DNA of 64,000 nt from Limiplasma sp031549415 (GTDB taxonomy: Bacteria; Bacillota; Clostridia; Christensenellales; Aristaeellaceae). This document shows, in pieces, positions 52,516 through 61,270 of this stretch; positions within the stretch are counted from its first letter, which is position 1, and each line of letters starts with the position of its first letter. The translations under genes and the position numbers were made by a program. Below the pieces are notes generated by a model that searched no databases, was not told the DNA's origin, and saw only the letters and a program-made list of their open reading frames with translations. Where the stretch lies: NCBI GenBank assembly GCA_031549415.1, contig JAVBPU010000005.1:1-64000 (forward strand), read 5' to 3'.

Positions 52516-52763
52516 TTCCAATACCCCCTCATGATTAATGACCCCGCGATTGTCATTTTTTGTCACTCATTTTTGAAATTTCAAATATTTCTTCTGTAAC
52601 TTTTTTAGACTATGGTTACATGATGGTTACATGATTTTGTGATATTGAAGAGAATTGATGTCTCTTTCGCTAAGCTACCATATTTTAGTCTCCCTCAAAA
52701 GACACCATAAGGAGCATTCGATTCTGGACATCAAAATAAAGTTACATGGCGGGTTATCTGATA
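52516..52763. other. Upstream region of the sigma-LRR gene with direct repeat
   Basis: An AT-rich interval containing an 11-base tandem repeat ATGGTTACATG (52612-52633). On the minus strand this gives two ATGTAACC copies, and a third ATGTAACC spans the stop codon of the sigma gene (50804-50811), ahead of the next gene. No clear vegetative promoter was found. Confidence 0.45.
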
Positions 52764-52788
52764 CAAAAAAATGAGCGTGCCCGCTCAT
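52764..52788 (-). terminator. Terminator of the exopolysaccharide operon
   Basis: On the minus strand the stem ATGAGCG / CGCTCAT with a GGCA loop is followed by TTTTTTG. About 290 bases without a convincing gene separate it from the end of the GH18-like gene. Confidence 0.85.
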
Positions 52789-53079
52789 CCTTGATTCTTT
52801 CAGTCTATGAAAATGTACTGCGTGAGAGCAAACTGACGCGGAGGGCAATTTGATGAAATCATGCCATCCCCAGCAGGGCCGAACGAAATTTTTTAGACGG
52901 TATCCCGTCGGTGCGCCTGATCCCCATGGCACAAAGCCAGGAACCTTTTTTGAGCAGCGGAATGCAGTTGTCCCCTGTCACGTCCGCGCAAACCGTGAAC
53001 CATGCACAACCCCCACGCCGCACAGGCCGGTAGCAATACGCGGCGAGCGTCGCGTCGGTCAGCGGAAGCTGGAAGGCTC

Positions 53080-54108
53080 TCACAGACCGGAGGGTTCCCC
53101 TATCAGCTCTTGCAGGGAACCATTCCCCCCCAGCAGCCATAGGCTCACTTCCGTGGCCCCACTTTCCAGCGCCGCCCGGCGCCAGCAAGCCAGCGTTTCC
53201 CCATCCGCATACCATACTTCCCTTTCCGCCCCCTGCGCATCCCGGTAGCGAAAGAAAAGGCACTGGCTCGTTGCGTCACGGGAAGGGACAACCCCTGCTT
53301 CCGCCGCCTTTTCCTGGGCGTCGGCGCAGCTTAGCTTATCGAAATACTGGCCATTCACCCACTCGTTTCCTCCGGTCGCAATCGCCAGGGAGAACGGGCG
53401 GAACATGGCGCTCATTTTGGCGGCCATCTGCTGGATAAACAAAACGGTGGCCTTCGCACCCGGTCCACTGTGGGGTCCATACAGGTTGTAACACATCATC
53501 ACATATTCGGGCCCTTCCGGCCATTGTAACTTTTCAATCGGCGCGGATGGCTCAAACAGCACCCGCAGAGGCATTCCCGCCTCCTGGGCATGAACCCATA
53601 AGATCTGTAGGAAAGCCGCAAAATTTTCCCATAACGCCCTATCCGAGCCCATGGCTTCATAGTCGATCTCCAGCCCTTCATAGGCGTAATCCTGCGCCAG
53701 GGAAATCAATTCCTTCGCATGGGCCCTGGCGCACTCCGGGTCCCCCAGAAGGTCCCAAAGCAGCGCCGTATCCTTCATAGACACGTTGCCTTCCTCGTCC
53801 ACCTTGTCGTTCACTATGCTAAGATAGCGCGCCGGGGCCATGCCGGGCAAAGCATTCTCCGTAAGATCGTACATCCCGTTCAACGGCTGTGGCACAAAAG
53901 GCGTGTTTGTCTCATCAAAGTACGCGGCAAAATACACCAGCTTGCTCAGTGCGCTCCTCAGGCCTTTGGCCTCCTCCAAATCCTGGGGCTGGCTCCAATA
54001 CGAAATCCACGCCGATAGATGGCCGCGCTGGCTGTCCTCCGCCTTGCCCGCGATGCCACACACCAAACAACAGGCCAGGGCAAAGCAAATGATTTTTTGA
54101 CTCCTCAT
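53080..54108 (-). CDS. Secreted GH18-like glycosidase
   Basis: The 342-residue exported protein has a signal peptide (IICFALACCLVCGIAG) and a GH18-type barrel: an early LSAWISYW strand, and YEGLEIDYEAM (about residue 145-155), which corresponds to the DGxDxDxE motif with Glu as acid. MCYNLYGPHSGPG follows where GH18 has its MxYD strand. The lead Asp of the motif is replaced by Glu-Gly. It is last in the exopolysaccharide operon and probably cuts or trims the polymer outside the cell; the substrate is inferred. Confidence 0.78.
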   Translation of the reverse strand: MRSQKIICFALACCLVCGIAGKAEDSQRGHLSAWISYWSQPQDLEEAKGLRSALSKLVYFAAYFDETNTPFVPQPLNGMYDLTENALPGMAPARYLSIVNDKVDEEGNVSMKDTALLWDLLGDPECARAHAKELISLAQDYAYEGLEIDYEAMGSDRALWENFAAFLQILWVHAQEAGMPLRVLFEPSAPIEKLQWPEGPEYVMMCYNLYGPHSGPGAKATVLFIQQMAAKMSAMFRPFSLAIATGGNEWVNGQYFDKLSCADAQEKAAEAGVVPSRDATSQCLFFRYRDAQGAEREVWYADGETLACWRRAALESGATEVSLWLLGGNGSLQELIGEPSGL

Positions 54109-54139
54109 AAGGGCCGCCTTTCCACGTGCCGCGCGCTTG

Positions 54140-56050
54140 TTATAGGGTTTTGCCCACCCAACGGATGATTTTGTGCCAAACGTTTTGTAGCCACTCCACC
54201 GCCTGCTCTTTCGGCTGCAAGCGGTTGTCCAATAAGGCCGCTTCCAGCTCCGGCGCCCCGTTTTTCAGCGGCGCGATGACCATGTCACGAAAAACGCCAT
54301 CGTACACATCATCCGCCAGGTTGCGCTCACTATAGCCGTACTCCGCCCAGGCGACCCGTAGCGCCACCCCACCTGCAATGGCCGGAATTTCCAGGTCTTT
54401 TACCGCCATCTTGCCGTCCACTTGCACGGACAGCTTTCCTTTTTGCACAAAAATCTCCACAAACCGGCTCGCCTGGTCTAGCAGCTTGATTTCCGGCACA
54501 AAAGGCCCCTGTCTCACGCCGGACAAATCGGTTTTGGCCCGTTCCAATTTGCCAATGATGTACTCCCGGTTGGCCGCCCGTTCCGTTTGCCTGCCCTTCA
54601 CCTGGATTTCGGCGCTCAATGCCTCTTGCCTGTTTTCCTCCCAGGTTTGGTAGACCACACCGTCATGCTGGTCCAAATTCTGCTGAAACAGCATGCTCTT
54701 CAAATCCGCGCCCTGGGCTTGGTAAACGCGCAAGACGTTGCTGGCGATCTCTACCGCCACAGACTGGTCTCCCCCTTCGTCCACCCAAAGGTCAATGGCT
54801 TGGTTGCCCAGTTTATTGCCATCCAAATAAGTGGATATGGAGAAATCTCCCGCGAACTGGCTGTGGTTTAGATGCATCCACCCGCGCCCCTCGGATTCCG
54901 AGGTCAGCTCAATCACCTCAGGCTTATACTGCGCTGCGCCCGACAGCACCGTCCAACGGCGTGCCTGGACTTCCTCGCCCTCGTGAAACGCGAGGGGCTC
55001 CCCCGTATCATCGCGAATCCGCGTGAGAAGATGGTTCACCGTCCAGGTGGGTTGGGGCTGCATGCGGGTCAGGTCATAGAGGTCCGTATCCAGATCATTG
55101 AAGCAAAACATTTCCCGGTTGAAATTCATCCCAAAAATCTGCGACATCCACCGTTCGTTTTCTACGCTGACCAGCGAGTCCGTGGCGAACTGCCCCGTGT
55201 TGGAGTGCATCAGGATGTACAGCCCCGGCGTATTGCCCAGCTTTGCCCGGTACTCCTGCTGCATCAGCTCATAATCGTTTGCAACGCGCTTCTTCATCTG
55301 CTCTACGCTTTCAATGGGAATGTCATACTCATCCCGAAGAAAATCCATCAGGAAATGGTTATACTCCCTGCGAAAGTAAGGGGACAACTGTACAAACTCA
55401 TCCGGCGGCAGTTCCCCCAAGTAGTTTTGATGGCGGTCAAACACGTTGACGTAAGACAGCCGGTATCCATGGGTGCCCATCTCCCAGTACGTGTTTTTTT
55501 CCAAGATGCGCAAATCACCGGCGTTCAAAAAAATGTTGTCATGGCTGTCTAAATTATTCGCATAGGAGAACATGGTGGCTTTGAAATTGCACTCTTCCAA
55601 AAGGGGTTGCGCAAGCATCGCGCTTTCTCTTCTGCCGTCTTCAAACATCAGGAACAGGGCCCTGGGGGGCAACGCCTTGCCCAGATAGTAGAAGTCGAGA
55701 ATATCCTGTTGCGAAATCGTCACATAGCCCGCATCGCGCAGCGCATACAAATGCTCGGCCAACCGCTCCTGGCTGATGAGCGTGCGGGTGCCCTCCAACG
55801 CCACCCCAAAATAGGAGATTGCCACAAAGCCTGGCTTTTTGTCCGTCCCTTGGCTTACCGCCACACTGGATTGCGCGCTTGTTCCAATGAAATCCTGACG
55901 CTGCGCAAACGGCTGGTAAGTATCGCGAAATACCGTATAGCGAAGAGCCACCGCCGCAATCAAAATCAAAAGCAGGTATTGCAGCACCACGCGAAAGGCC
56001 TTATGCCGGTTTTTCTTACGCACAATGCGTGGGAGTCTTTCCTTCCCCAT
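54140..56050 (-). CDS. Membrane-anchored polysaccharide deacetylase-like protein
   Basis: The 636-residue protein has a basic N-terminus and one membrane anchor (VVLQYLLLILIAAVALRYTVF, about 22-42). A NodB-like domain follows: LFLMFEDGRRESAMLAQPLL (motif 1 with E-D in place of D-D), FKATMFSYANN, and EMGTHGYRLSYV. The C-terminal half (about 350-600) is beta-rich (WMHLNHSQFAGDF, VFRDMVIAPLKN), perhaps a carbohydrate-binding domain. Position suggests removal of N-acetyl groups from the exported polymer, as in PgaB/IcaB. The changed motif 1 leaves activity uncertain. Confidence 0.75.
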   Translation of the reverse strand: MGKERLPRIVRKKNRHKAFRVVLQYLLLILIAAVALRYTVFRDTYQPFAQRQDFIGTSAQSSVAVSQGTDKKPGFVAISYFGVALEGTRTLISQERLAEHLYALRDAGYVTISQQDILDFYYLGKALPPRALFLMFEDGRRESAMLAQPLLEECNFKATMFSYANNLDSHDNIFLNAGDLRILEKNTYWEMGTHGYRLSYVNVFDRHQNYLGELPPDEFVQLSPYFRREYNHFLMDFLRDEYDIPIESVEQMKKRVANDYELMQQEYRAKLGNTPGLYILMHSNTGQFATDSLVSVENERWMSQIFGMNFNREMFCFNDLDTDLYDLTRMQPQPTWTVNHLLTRIRDDTGEPLAFHEGEEVQARRWTVLSGAAQYKPEVIELTSESEGRGWMHLNHSQFAGDFSISTYLDGNKLGNQAIDLWVDEGGDQSVAVEIASNVLRVYQAQGADLKSMLFQQNLDQHDGVVYQTWEENRQEALSAEIQVKGRQTERAANREYIIGKLERAKTDLSGVRQGPFVPEIKLLDQASRFVEIFVQKGKLSVQVDGKMAVKDLEIPAIAGGVALRVAWAEYGYSERNLADDVYDGVFRDMVIAPLKNGAPELEAALLDNRLQPKEQAVEWLQNVWHKIIRWVGKTL

Positions 56051-56064
56051 TCATCCAGCGCCCC

Positions 56065-57918
56065 CTATCCGCTTACGGAATATCCGTTGTGTCTCGTTTG
56101 CTGCGCCACATCCTTGGGTGTCATTCGGGTCCCCCAGGTGGATTTCCAGAACGTGACCCAGGCAATGGGCATTTGCCACATCAGCACCAAAAGATAGTAG
56201 GCGCAAAAGACAATTCCAAAATACCAGATGCTGCTTCTGCGCATCAGTAGTTGGGTCGAGCTCATCAGCAAGGACATGATCAGCAGACCCAGGAGGAAGG
56301 TCCGTGGAAAAAACCCGAATGCGATGGGGATGTAGACCAGGTTATAAATCACCACCACCGGGGAGAGAATCGGAATCAAAAACCCAAAGTAAAACGAGAG
56401 CGCCATCAGCGGTTCCTTGCGCCACATGAACGTGGCGGCAATGCAGGACTCCCTCAGCCAAGAACGCTTCCAGCGCATCTGTTGGCGAAGGAATTGCTTG
56501 TGGGTGCTTGGCACGATGGTGGAGCAAACCGCCGTATCCTGGTAATAGGTCCGGTGTTTGCGCAGTACAAAGTTTGTCATGGAGCGGTCGTCGCCAAAGG
56601 TGGCGCGAACGCCCAGAAATTTTTGCGACAACCATGCCTTGGAATGCTCCAGCACGATTTCCTTGCGGTAGCAAGACAGGGGGCCCGACAAGCAGGTCAC
56701 CGAATCAAAGTAGGCCTCGGCCGCCTTTAAGATGCGGAACGCCACAAAATAACGGACCGATTGCATCTTCGTCATAAAATTGGTATAGGTGTTGGCCACA
56801 TCCGTCCGCCCCGACACACCGCCCGTCCGCGGGTCCTTGAAGGGCTGTACCAGGTTGATGATCGCGTTGGGTTCCAAAAAGCTGTCAGAATCGACAAACA
56901 CCAGCAAATCATGGTTCGCCATTTTCGCGCCACGTGCCATGGCCTCCCGCTTGCCCAGGTTTCTCGGCTGGCGCACAAACCGTACGCGGCCGTACACATC
57001 CTGCCCACGCTGCTGGTACAGCTCTTTGAGCACCGCCTCCACCCGTTCCGCGGAAGCGTCTGTGGAGCAATCATCCACCAAAATCACCTCCAGGTCGTCT
57101 GGCGGATACTCTTGATCCAGGCAGCTGAGCAGCGTGCGGGCGATCCATTCCTCCTCGTTAAAGCAGGGAATCACGATGGATACCTTCGGGGTATAAGCCG
57201 GGTCCACAGGCACCGGCTTATACATGGCGCCGAAAAGATAGCGGCTCACCAGGTACGTGCCCGTCACGACGCTGTATACATAGAGCAGCCGGTTAAAGGA
57301 AAAATATTGGAAGCTTACGGCGCGCATGATGACCACCATCGCCACCAGCAGCACCAGTGAAACCAGCGCGATGGCACGCAACTGACGGCCCTTTCGGTTG
57401 TACACCCGCTGGATCAGCGAGCGGTCAAAACGCAGGCCGCATTGGTACCCGCCCTCTTTCAAAGGCTGCATGCGTACGCGTTTTGCTTTGATCCGCATTT
57501 TTCCTTCATAGCCCTCCGGCATGGTGCCGCTGCGTATGCGAAAGACAAGCTTCATCGCCTGCGCAGAGTCCACCAGCTTGCGCTGCTCCGGCAGGGTCAG
57601 CTTTACAGAGATGCCCGTGGTGGAAATATCCTCACTCTCAGCTTTGAATGAATGCCAGCGCCGCCGCACGCGGCAGCGAACGCGGACCTTGTAGCGCGCC
57701 ATATAGCGCAGGCCATCGTGCTCCACCAGCGCCGGATTGCGGGCGTGGTTGCTAAGCTTTTGTTTTTCTTCCGCTTGGTCACGGCGGTCCAGCACCAACC
57801 GCCTGGCAGAAGGAACATGCGGAAGCAACCGCCGGTCCTCCCGAGGGTGGAGGACGGTTTCGGGCGTGTCTTCTGGAATGATTTGCAATGGATCCTGGCC
57901 GTTTTGTGTGTGTTGCAT
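56065..57918 (-). CDS. PilZ-containing GT2 polysaccharide synthase
   Basis: The 617-residue membrane enzyme begins with an N-terminal PilZ domain (about 70-170): RYKVR (R75-R79) and DISTTG (97-102) fit RxxxR and DxSxxG, the c-di-GMP-binding motifs. Two membrane helices follow (about 181-232), then a GT2 domain (about 245-510) with IVIPCFNEE, VDDCSTD, FVDSDSF, CLSGPLSCYR and the processive motif QQMRW, and a C-terminal set of helices. Such enzymes, like cellulose and poly-GlcNAc synthases, polymerise and extrude a beta-linked polymer. The PilZ domain placed before the catalytic domain implies direct activation by c-di-GMP. The product is unknown; the deacetylase neighbours favour an amino sugar polymer. 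Confidence 0.88.
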   Translation of the reverse strand: MQHTQNGQDPLQIIPEDTPETVLHPREDRRLLPHVPSARRLVLDRRDQAEEKQKLSNHARNPALVEHDGLRYMARYKVRVRCRVRRRWHSFKAESEDISTTGISVKLTLPEQRKLVDSAQAMKLVFRIRSGTMPEGYEGKMRIKAKRVRMQPLKEGGYQCGLRFDRSLIQRVYNRKGRQLRAIALVSLVLLVAMVVIMRAVSFQYFSFNRLLYVYSVVTGTYLVSRYLFGAMYKPVPVDPAYTPKVSIVIPCFNEEEWIARTLLSCLDQEYPPDDLEVILVDDCSTDASAERVEAVLKELYQQRGQDVYGRVRFVRQPRNLGKREAMARGAKMANHDLLVFVDSDSFLEPNAIINLVQPFKDPRTGGVSGRTDVANTYTNFMTKMQSVRYFVAFRILKAAEAYFDSVTCLSGPLSCYRKEIVLEHSKAWLSQKFLGVRATFGDDRSMTNFVLRKHRTYYQDTAVCSTIVPSTHKQFLRQQMRWKRSWLRESCIAATFMWRKEPLMALSFYFGFLIPILSPVVVIYNLVYIPIAFGFFPRTFLLGLLIMSLLMSSTQLLMRRSSIWYFGIVFCAYYLLVLMWQMPIAWVTFWKSTWGTRMTPKDVAQQTRHNGYSVSG

Positions 57919-57956
57919 AACATCCCCACTTTCTGTAGTCCTTACGTCCTGTTCCC

Positions 57957-60419
57957 CTATTCTCCTAGATAATCGGAAAGCCTGGCAAAGCGCAGTTTCT
58001 TCCCTTTGTCTGAAGCCTCATTGGCTGTCAGGAACCGGTCCAGAGCGTCCGCCGTATAAATGCTGTTGTCCGACATGTGCAGAATCACCACATCTCCGCT
58101 ACGTATGCTTTCCAGTTCTCTCGCCAGGCGCGAAGCGCTGGTTGCCGCATAGTCGCGCGTGGTATAGCGTCCGTTCACAATGTAGGTAAACCCGCAGTCC
58201 AGCACCGCTTCCATCCCCTTGCGTCCCACCGCCATGGTGGGAGGCCGAAACAGCCGCGAAAGCGCAGGTTTGCCGTTCTCCAGGCGCACATCGCCTACGA
58301 TGCTTTGCAAGGTCTGATAGGATTTTTCCAGATCTGCCTGGATCGCCTCCGCTTGAGCCTCGGTGATCTCAGTAAAATTCCAGTTCTGCTTCAGGTCCAT
58401 GGCCAGGGGCATATGCGTATCCGAATGGCTGATGATCTCGTGCCCTGCCACCGCGATGGCGCGAAGCAGGTTTGGGTTGTCGGGCACATACTGCGTACGC
58501 ACGCAGAACGTCGCCTTTACCCCATGCCTTTCCAAAACACGCAGGAGCTTGGTCACATTCACGTCGGTTCCCCAGTCGTCAAAGGTCAAAAAAGCAGCAT
58601 TGTCCTCATTGGAAATGCGCCCTGTTTTGTTCAGCTTGAACACCTGTGCAAGGCTGAACCCGGGCAGTTGCGCCCGTGTATTGATATCCGGGTTCCCAAT
58701 GTAGCGGGCCTGAACAAGATCCATAAACTCCGTTGGGACGAGCTGCCCCCGGTGAATTTTGTTATATACCTGGGTTAAAATCACGTCCTTGGGCAATGGA
58801 TAGCTGTACCGGGCCTCCGTATTGCTCCACATCAGGTACAAATCTTGTACCGCGTACACATTGCGCTTCCCCCGAAGCGCCAAAATGAGCTCCCGCAAAA
58901 GCCCGCTGCGGTCAAAAAAGTTCATACGGAAGCACACCGTTTGGCCCCGTTGAAGGCCATAGGTATTTTCCTTATAAATGCTGGTAATCACCTCTTGCGG
59001 TGTTTGGGCAAGCCGGTTGCTCTCCCTGGCAAAGGAAAAATCAACATGGGCAATTTGCAATTGAAGCGCCGAGGCCGCTTCCTTTAGCGCATCGGAGGGC
59101 GTTCCAAAAGGCGCAAGCAGCATGTGCGGATAATATCCATTCTCTTCCAGCAGCTTACGCGCCTGCAACAGTTCAAAGCAAAGGGCATGGAAGGCCGTGT
59201 CCGGCTTGGGAAAAACCGCAATGCCAATGGCTTGCTTTGCGTTCAATAGCATTTGTAATTGATCTGGATGGTCGCGTATTTCCTGCGCCGTGATAAAAAA
59301 GGTCCCCACGCTGTTTTCCGCTTTGAGCGCGTCCAGAATGCCCCGCAGTTCGTCTACACGCCGAAAGCCGTAGAACGCATACCCAACGGAGGGCTCCACC
59401 GTATACAGCCTGGTGAGCGGCTGGGCCAGCTTGCCGCCGTTTTGCATGCGCAGCACTTCCACCTCGGGTGAAAAGTTGGTATTGTCAATGGCGGTCAGCA
59501 GCCATTCCAGCATGGTGAGCAGGCGCTCATCGCTGGCAGGCATGATGGTTGCGGCGGGCCCTGTGGCGGACGCACCGGGTTGCTTATCAATGGCTGGTGT
59601 TTCCACCACTTCCTTGGGCCGGAACTCGCTGCCTTCCAGCTTCCCGGAGAGCTTGATGGAGAGGATGCTTTGGTAAGGCAGCTTGTCCACAAAGGCCTGG
59701 GTTTCCTCTGCCGACCGAAAGCTATGGTAGGTGAGCACCTCCGAGCTTCGCACTGCCTCTTGCAATCCGCAGGCGCGGGCAGCCGTCAGCCATTCGTTTG
59801 TGTATTCCGTGGCATTGGCCTTGATACGGGTCGGCGCCCTGCCCATGCTCCGGGCGAGCATGTGGTTGGCGCAGGTGAAATCTTCCACCAATTGCTCCTG
59901 CGTCATGCTTTCCATAAATGGCAAAGCGCGCAACGTATAATTCCCAACGGCATGCCCTTCCCCGATGATCGCTTTAACAATCTCCGGGCTTTGCGTCGCC
60001 TGCATCCCGGAGATGAAGAAGGTGGCCATCATGCTGTGGCGCTTGAGCGCCTCCAGGATGGCCTGCATGGTTTGCTTGGAAAGCATGCCATCCAGGGTCA
60101 AAGAAACTTTTTTCTTGGGCGCAGCCTCTTGCGCAACCACTTTCGCAGGCCCAAGCCCGCGGGACAAATTGCGCAGATTCAGCCGAATCTCCGCATCCGC
60201 TCCAGCATCCAGGCTAAACGTTTCAGCGGCTTCCACCGTCGGCTGCGCCGCTTGCTTCCCTTCTTCGCCTGTGGCAAAGTAAGGAAGCAACCAATATCCA
60301 ACGCAGATCCCGCCCCCAAGAACCAGCGCCGTGATGAGCGCCGTCACCACAATCGTGACGCCCCTTGGCCTTCGCGGATGATTTCGTTGAACTCGTGACC
60401 TATTGGTTCTGTGCTGCAT
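57957..60419 (-). CDS. Three-module NodB-like deacetylase protein
   Basis: The 820-residue membrane-anchored protein has one N-terminal helix (VTALITALVLGGGICVGYWL). Module 1 (about 105-240) reads VSLTLDGMLSKQTM and VGNYTLRALPF, and module 2 (about 345-540) VGYAFYGFRRVDEL; both lack the D-D and HxxxH ligands. Module 3 (about 605-800) is intact: FLTFDDWGTD, HSDTHM (HxxxH), RLFRPP and VVILHMSDNSIY. So one active polysaccharide deacetylase seems joined to two degenerate copies, probably polymer binding. It is the first gene of the operon (60419 to 53080) and divergent from the LytTR regulator. Confidence 0.85.
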   Translation of the reverse strand: MQHRTNRSRVQRNHPRRPRGVTIVVTALITALVLGGGICVGYWLLPYFATGEEGKQAAQPTVEAAETFSLDAGADAEIRLNLRNLSRGLGPAKVVAQEAAPKKKVSLTLDGMLSKQTMQAILEALKRHSMMATFFISGMQATQSPEIVKAIIGEGHAVGNYTLRALPFMESMTQEQLVEDFTCANHMLARSMGRAPTRIKANATEYTNEWLTAARACGLQEAVRSSEVLTYHSFRSAEETQAFVDKLPYQSILSIKLSGKLEGSEFRPKEVVETPAIDKQPGASATGPAATIMPASDERLLTMLEWLLTAIDNTNFSPEVEVLRMQNGGKLAQPLTRLYTVEPSVGYAFYGFRRVDELRGILDALKAENSVGTFFITAQEIRDHPDQLQMLLNAKQAIGIAVFPKPDTAFHALCFELLQARKLLEENGYYPHMLLAPFGTPSDALKEAASALQLQIAHVDFSFARESNRLAQTPQEVITSIYKENTYGLQRGQTVCFRMNFFDRSGLLRELILALRGKRNVYAVQDLYLMWSNTEARYSYPLPKDVILTQVYNKIHRGQLVPTEFMDLVQARYIGNPDINTRAQLPGFSLAQVFKLNKTGRISNEDNAAFLTFDDWGTDVNVTKLLRVLERHGVKATFCVRTQYVPDNPNLLRAIAVAGHEIISHSDTHMPLAMDLKQNWNFTEITEAQAEAIQADLEKSYQTLQSIVGDVRLENGKPALSRLFRPPTMAVGRKGMEAVLDCGFTYIVNGRYTTRDYAATSASRLARELESIRSGDVVILHMSDNSIYTADALDRFLTANEASDKGKKLRFARLSDYLGE

Positions 60420-60495
60420 TCATTCTCACTCCTATCCCAGCGGTGCCCTTTCGTTTTCACAGGATTCCTATATGCTTTCATAATCCTGCTATTTA

Positions 60496-60504
60496 TGGTA
60501 CAAT
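60496..60504 (+). promoter_or_regulatory. Extended -10 promoter of the LytTR regulator
   Basis: TGGTACAAT combines a TACAAT -10 box (60499-60504) with the TG of an extended -10; the -35 region is weak. The divergent exopolysaccharide operon starts within 80 bases. Confidence 0.5.
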
Positions 60505-60559
60505 GATCGATGAGCAAAGGGTTTCCATACCAAGTCTTTGTGAATTGCGGGTTGGTTGT

Positions 60560-61270
60560 ATGTATCGCATTGCGATTTGTGACGATGAAATGTCGTATTT
60601 ACAAGCCATTCGATCCATGACTGCTTGCATCCTGAGCGAAGCCGGCATACCGCATGAGATCGAAGTCTTTTCCCGCGCCGCTGATTTGAAGGCGTTCCTT
60701 TTGGCGCAACCGGAACATTTTGACATTCTGCTGCTGGATATTTTGCTGGGAAGTGACAACGGTATCCGCCTCGCCAAATCCCTTCGCCGAGCGGAGTATT
60801 CCGGCAGCATCCTGTTTATTTCAAACAGCAAGGACTTCTTCCAGGAGGGTTATAGCGTGTACCCGGTTCAGTATCTGCTCAAACCCCCCGAGCCGGAAAA
60901 ATTAAAGGAAGCGTTGCTGCACGACTACCGGAAAAACCATGTCCCGGCTGTGATTCCGGTTCCCATTCATGGCGGCATCTCGGCCATCTCCTTAAGCCGT
61001 ATCTATTACGTTGAATCCCTATGCCGTGAAACCATCTTTCATACCCTGGAGGGTGATATCCACACCACCCTGCCCCTGAAAGAGGTCAAAGCCCTGGCTC
61101 CCCTTGGCACGATTTTGCAATGCCACAAAAGCTATCTGGTGCCCATGAGCAAAATTTACGATATCACGCGTACGCATATCACGCTACGCAATCAGGTCAC
61201 TGTGCCGATCGGCCGCGCCTTCTGCGCCGAAGCCCAATCGGCCTTCATTGAATACCTCAATGGGAATTAA
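60560..61270 (+). CDS. AgrA/LytTR-family response regulator
   Basis: The 236-residue protein starts MYRIAICDDEMSYLQAIRSM. The receiver has LLLDILLGSDNG with the phospho-Asp, and the C-terminal LytTR domain (about 135-236) reads ISLSRIYYVES, LQCHKSYLVPMSKI and TVPIGRAF. LytTR regulators bind paired direct repeats. The ribosome binding site is weak. It is convergent with the histidine kinase downstream, and their coding ends overlap by 14 bases. Its closeness to the exopolysaccharide operon makes it a candidate regulator of it. Confidence 0.9.
   Translation: MYRIAICDDEMSYLQAIRSMTACILSEAGIPHEIEVFSRAADLKAFLLAQPEHFDILLLDILLGSDNGIRLAKSLRRAEYSGSILFISNSKDFFQEGYSVYPVQYLLKPPEPEKLKEALLHDYRKNHVPAVIPVPIHGGISAISLSRIYYVESLCRETIFHTLEGDIHTTLPLKEVKALAPLGTILQCHKSYLVPMSKIYDITRTHITLRNQVTVPIGRAFCAEAQSAFIEYLNGN

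Noticed and set aside
52859..53263. 134-codon minus-strand frame with a protein-like stretch after the GH18-like gene
   Set aside because: It overlaps the end of the GH18-like gene in another frame, has no ribosome binding site, and I recognise no family; a frameshifted extension of GH18 was considered but no continuity is visible.
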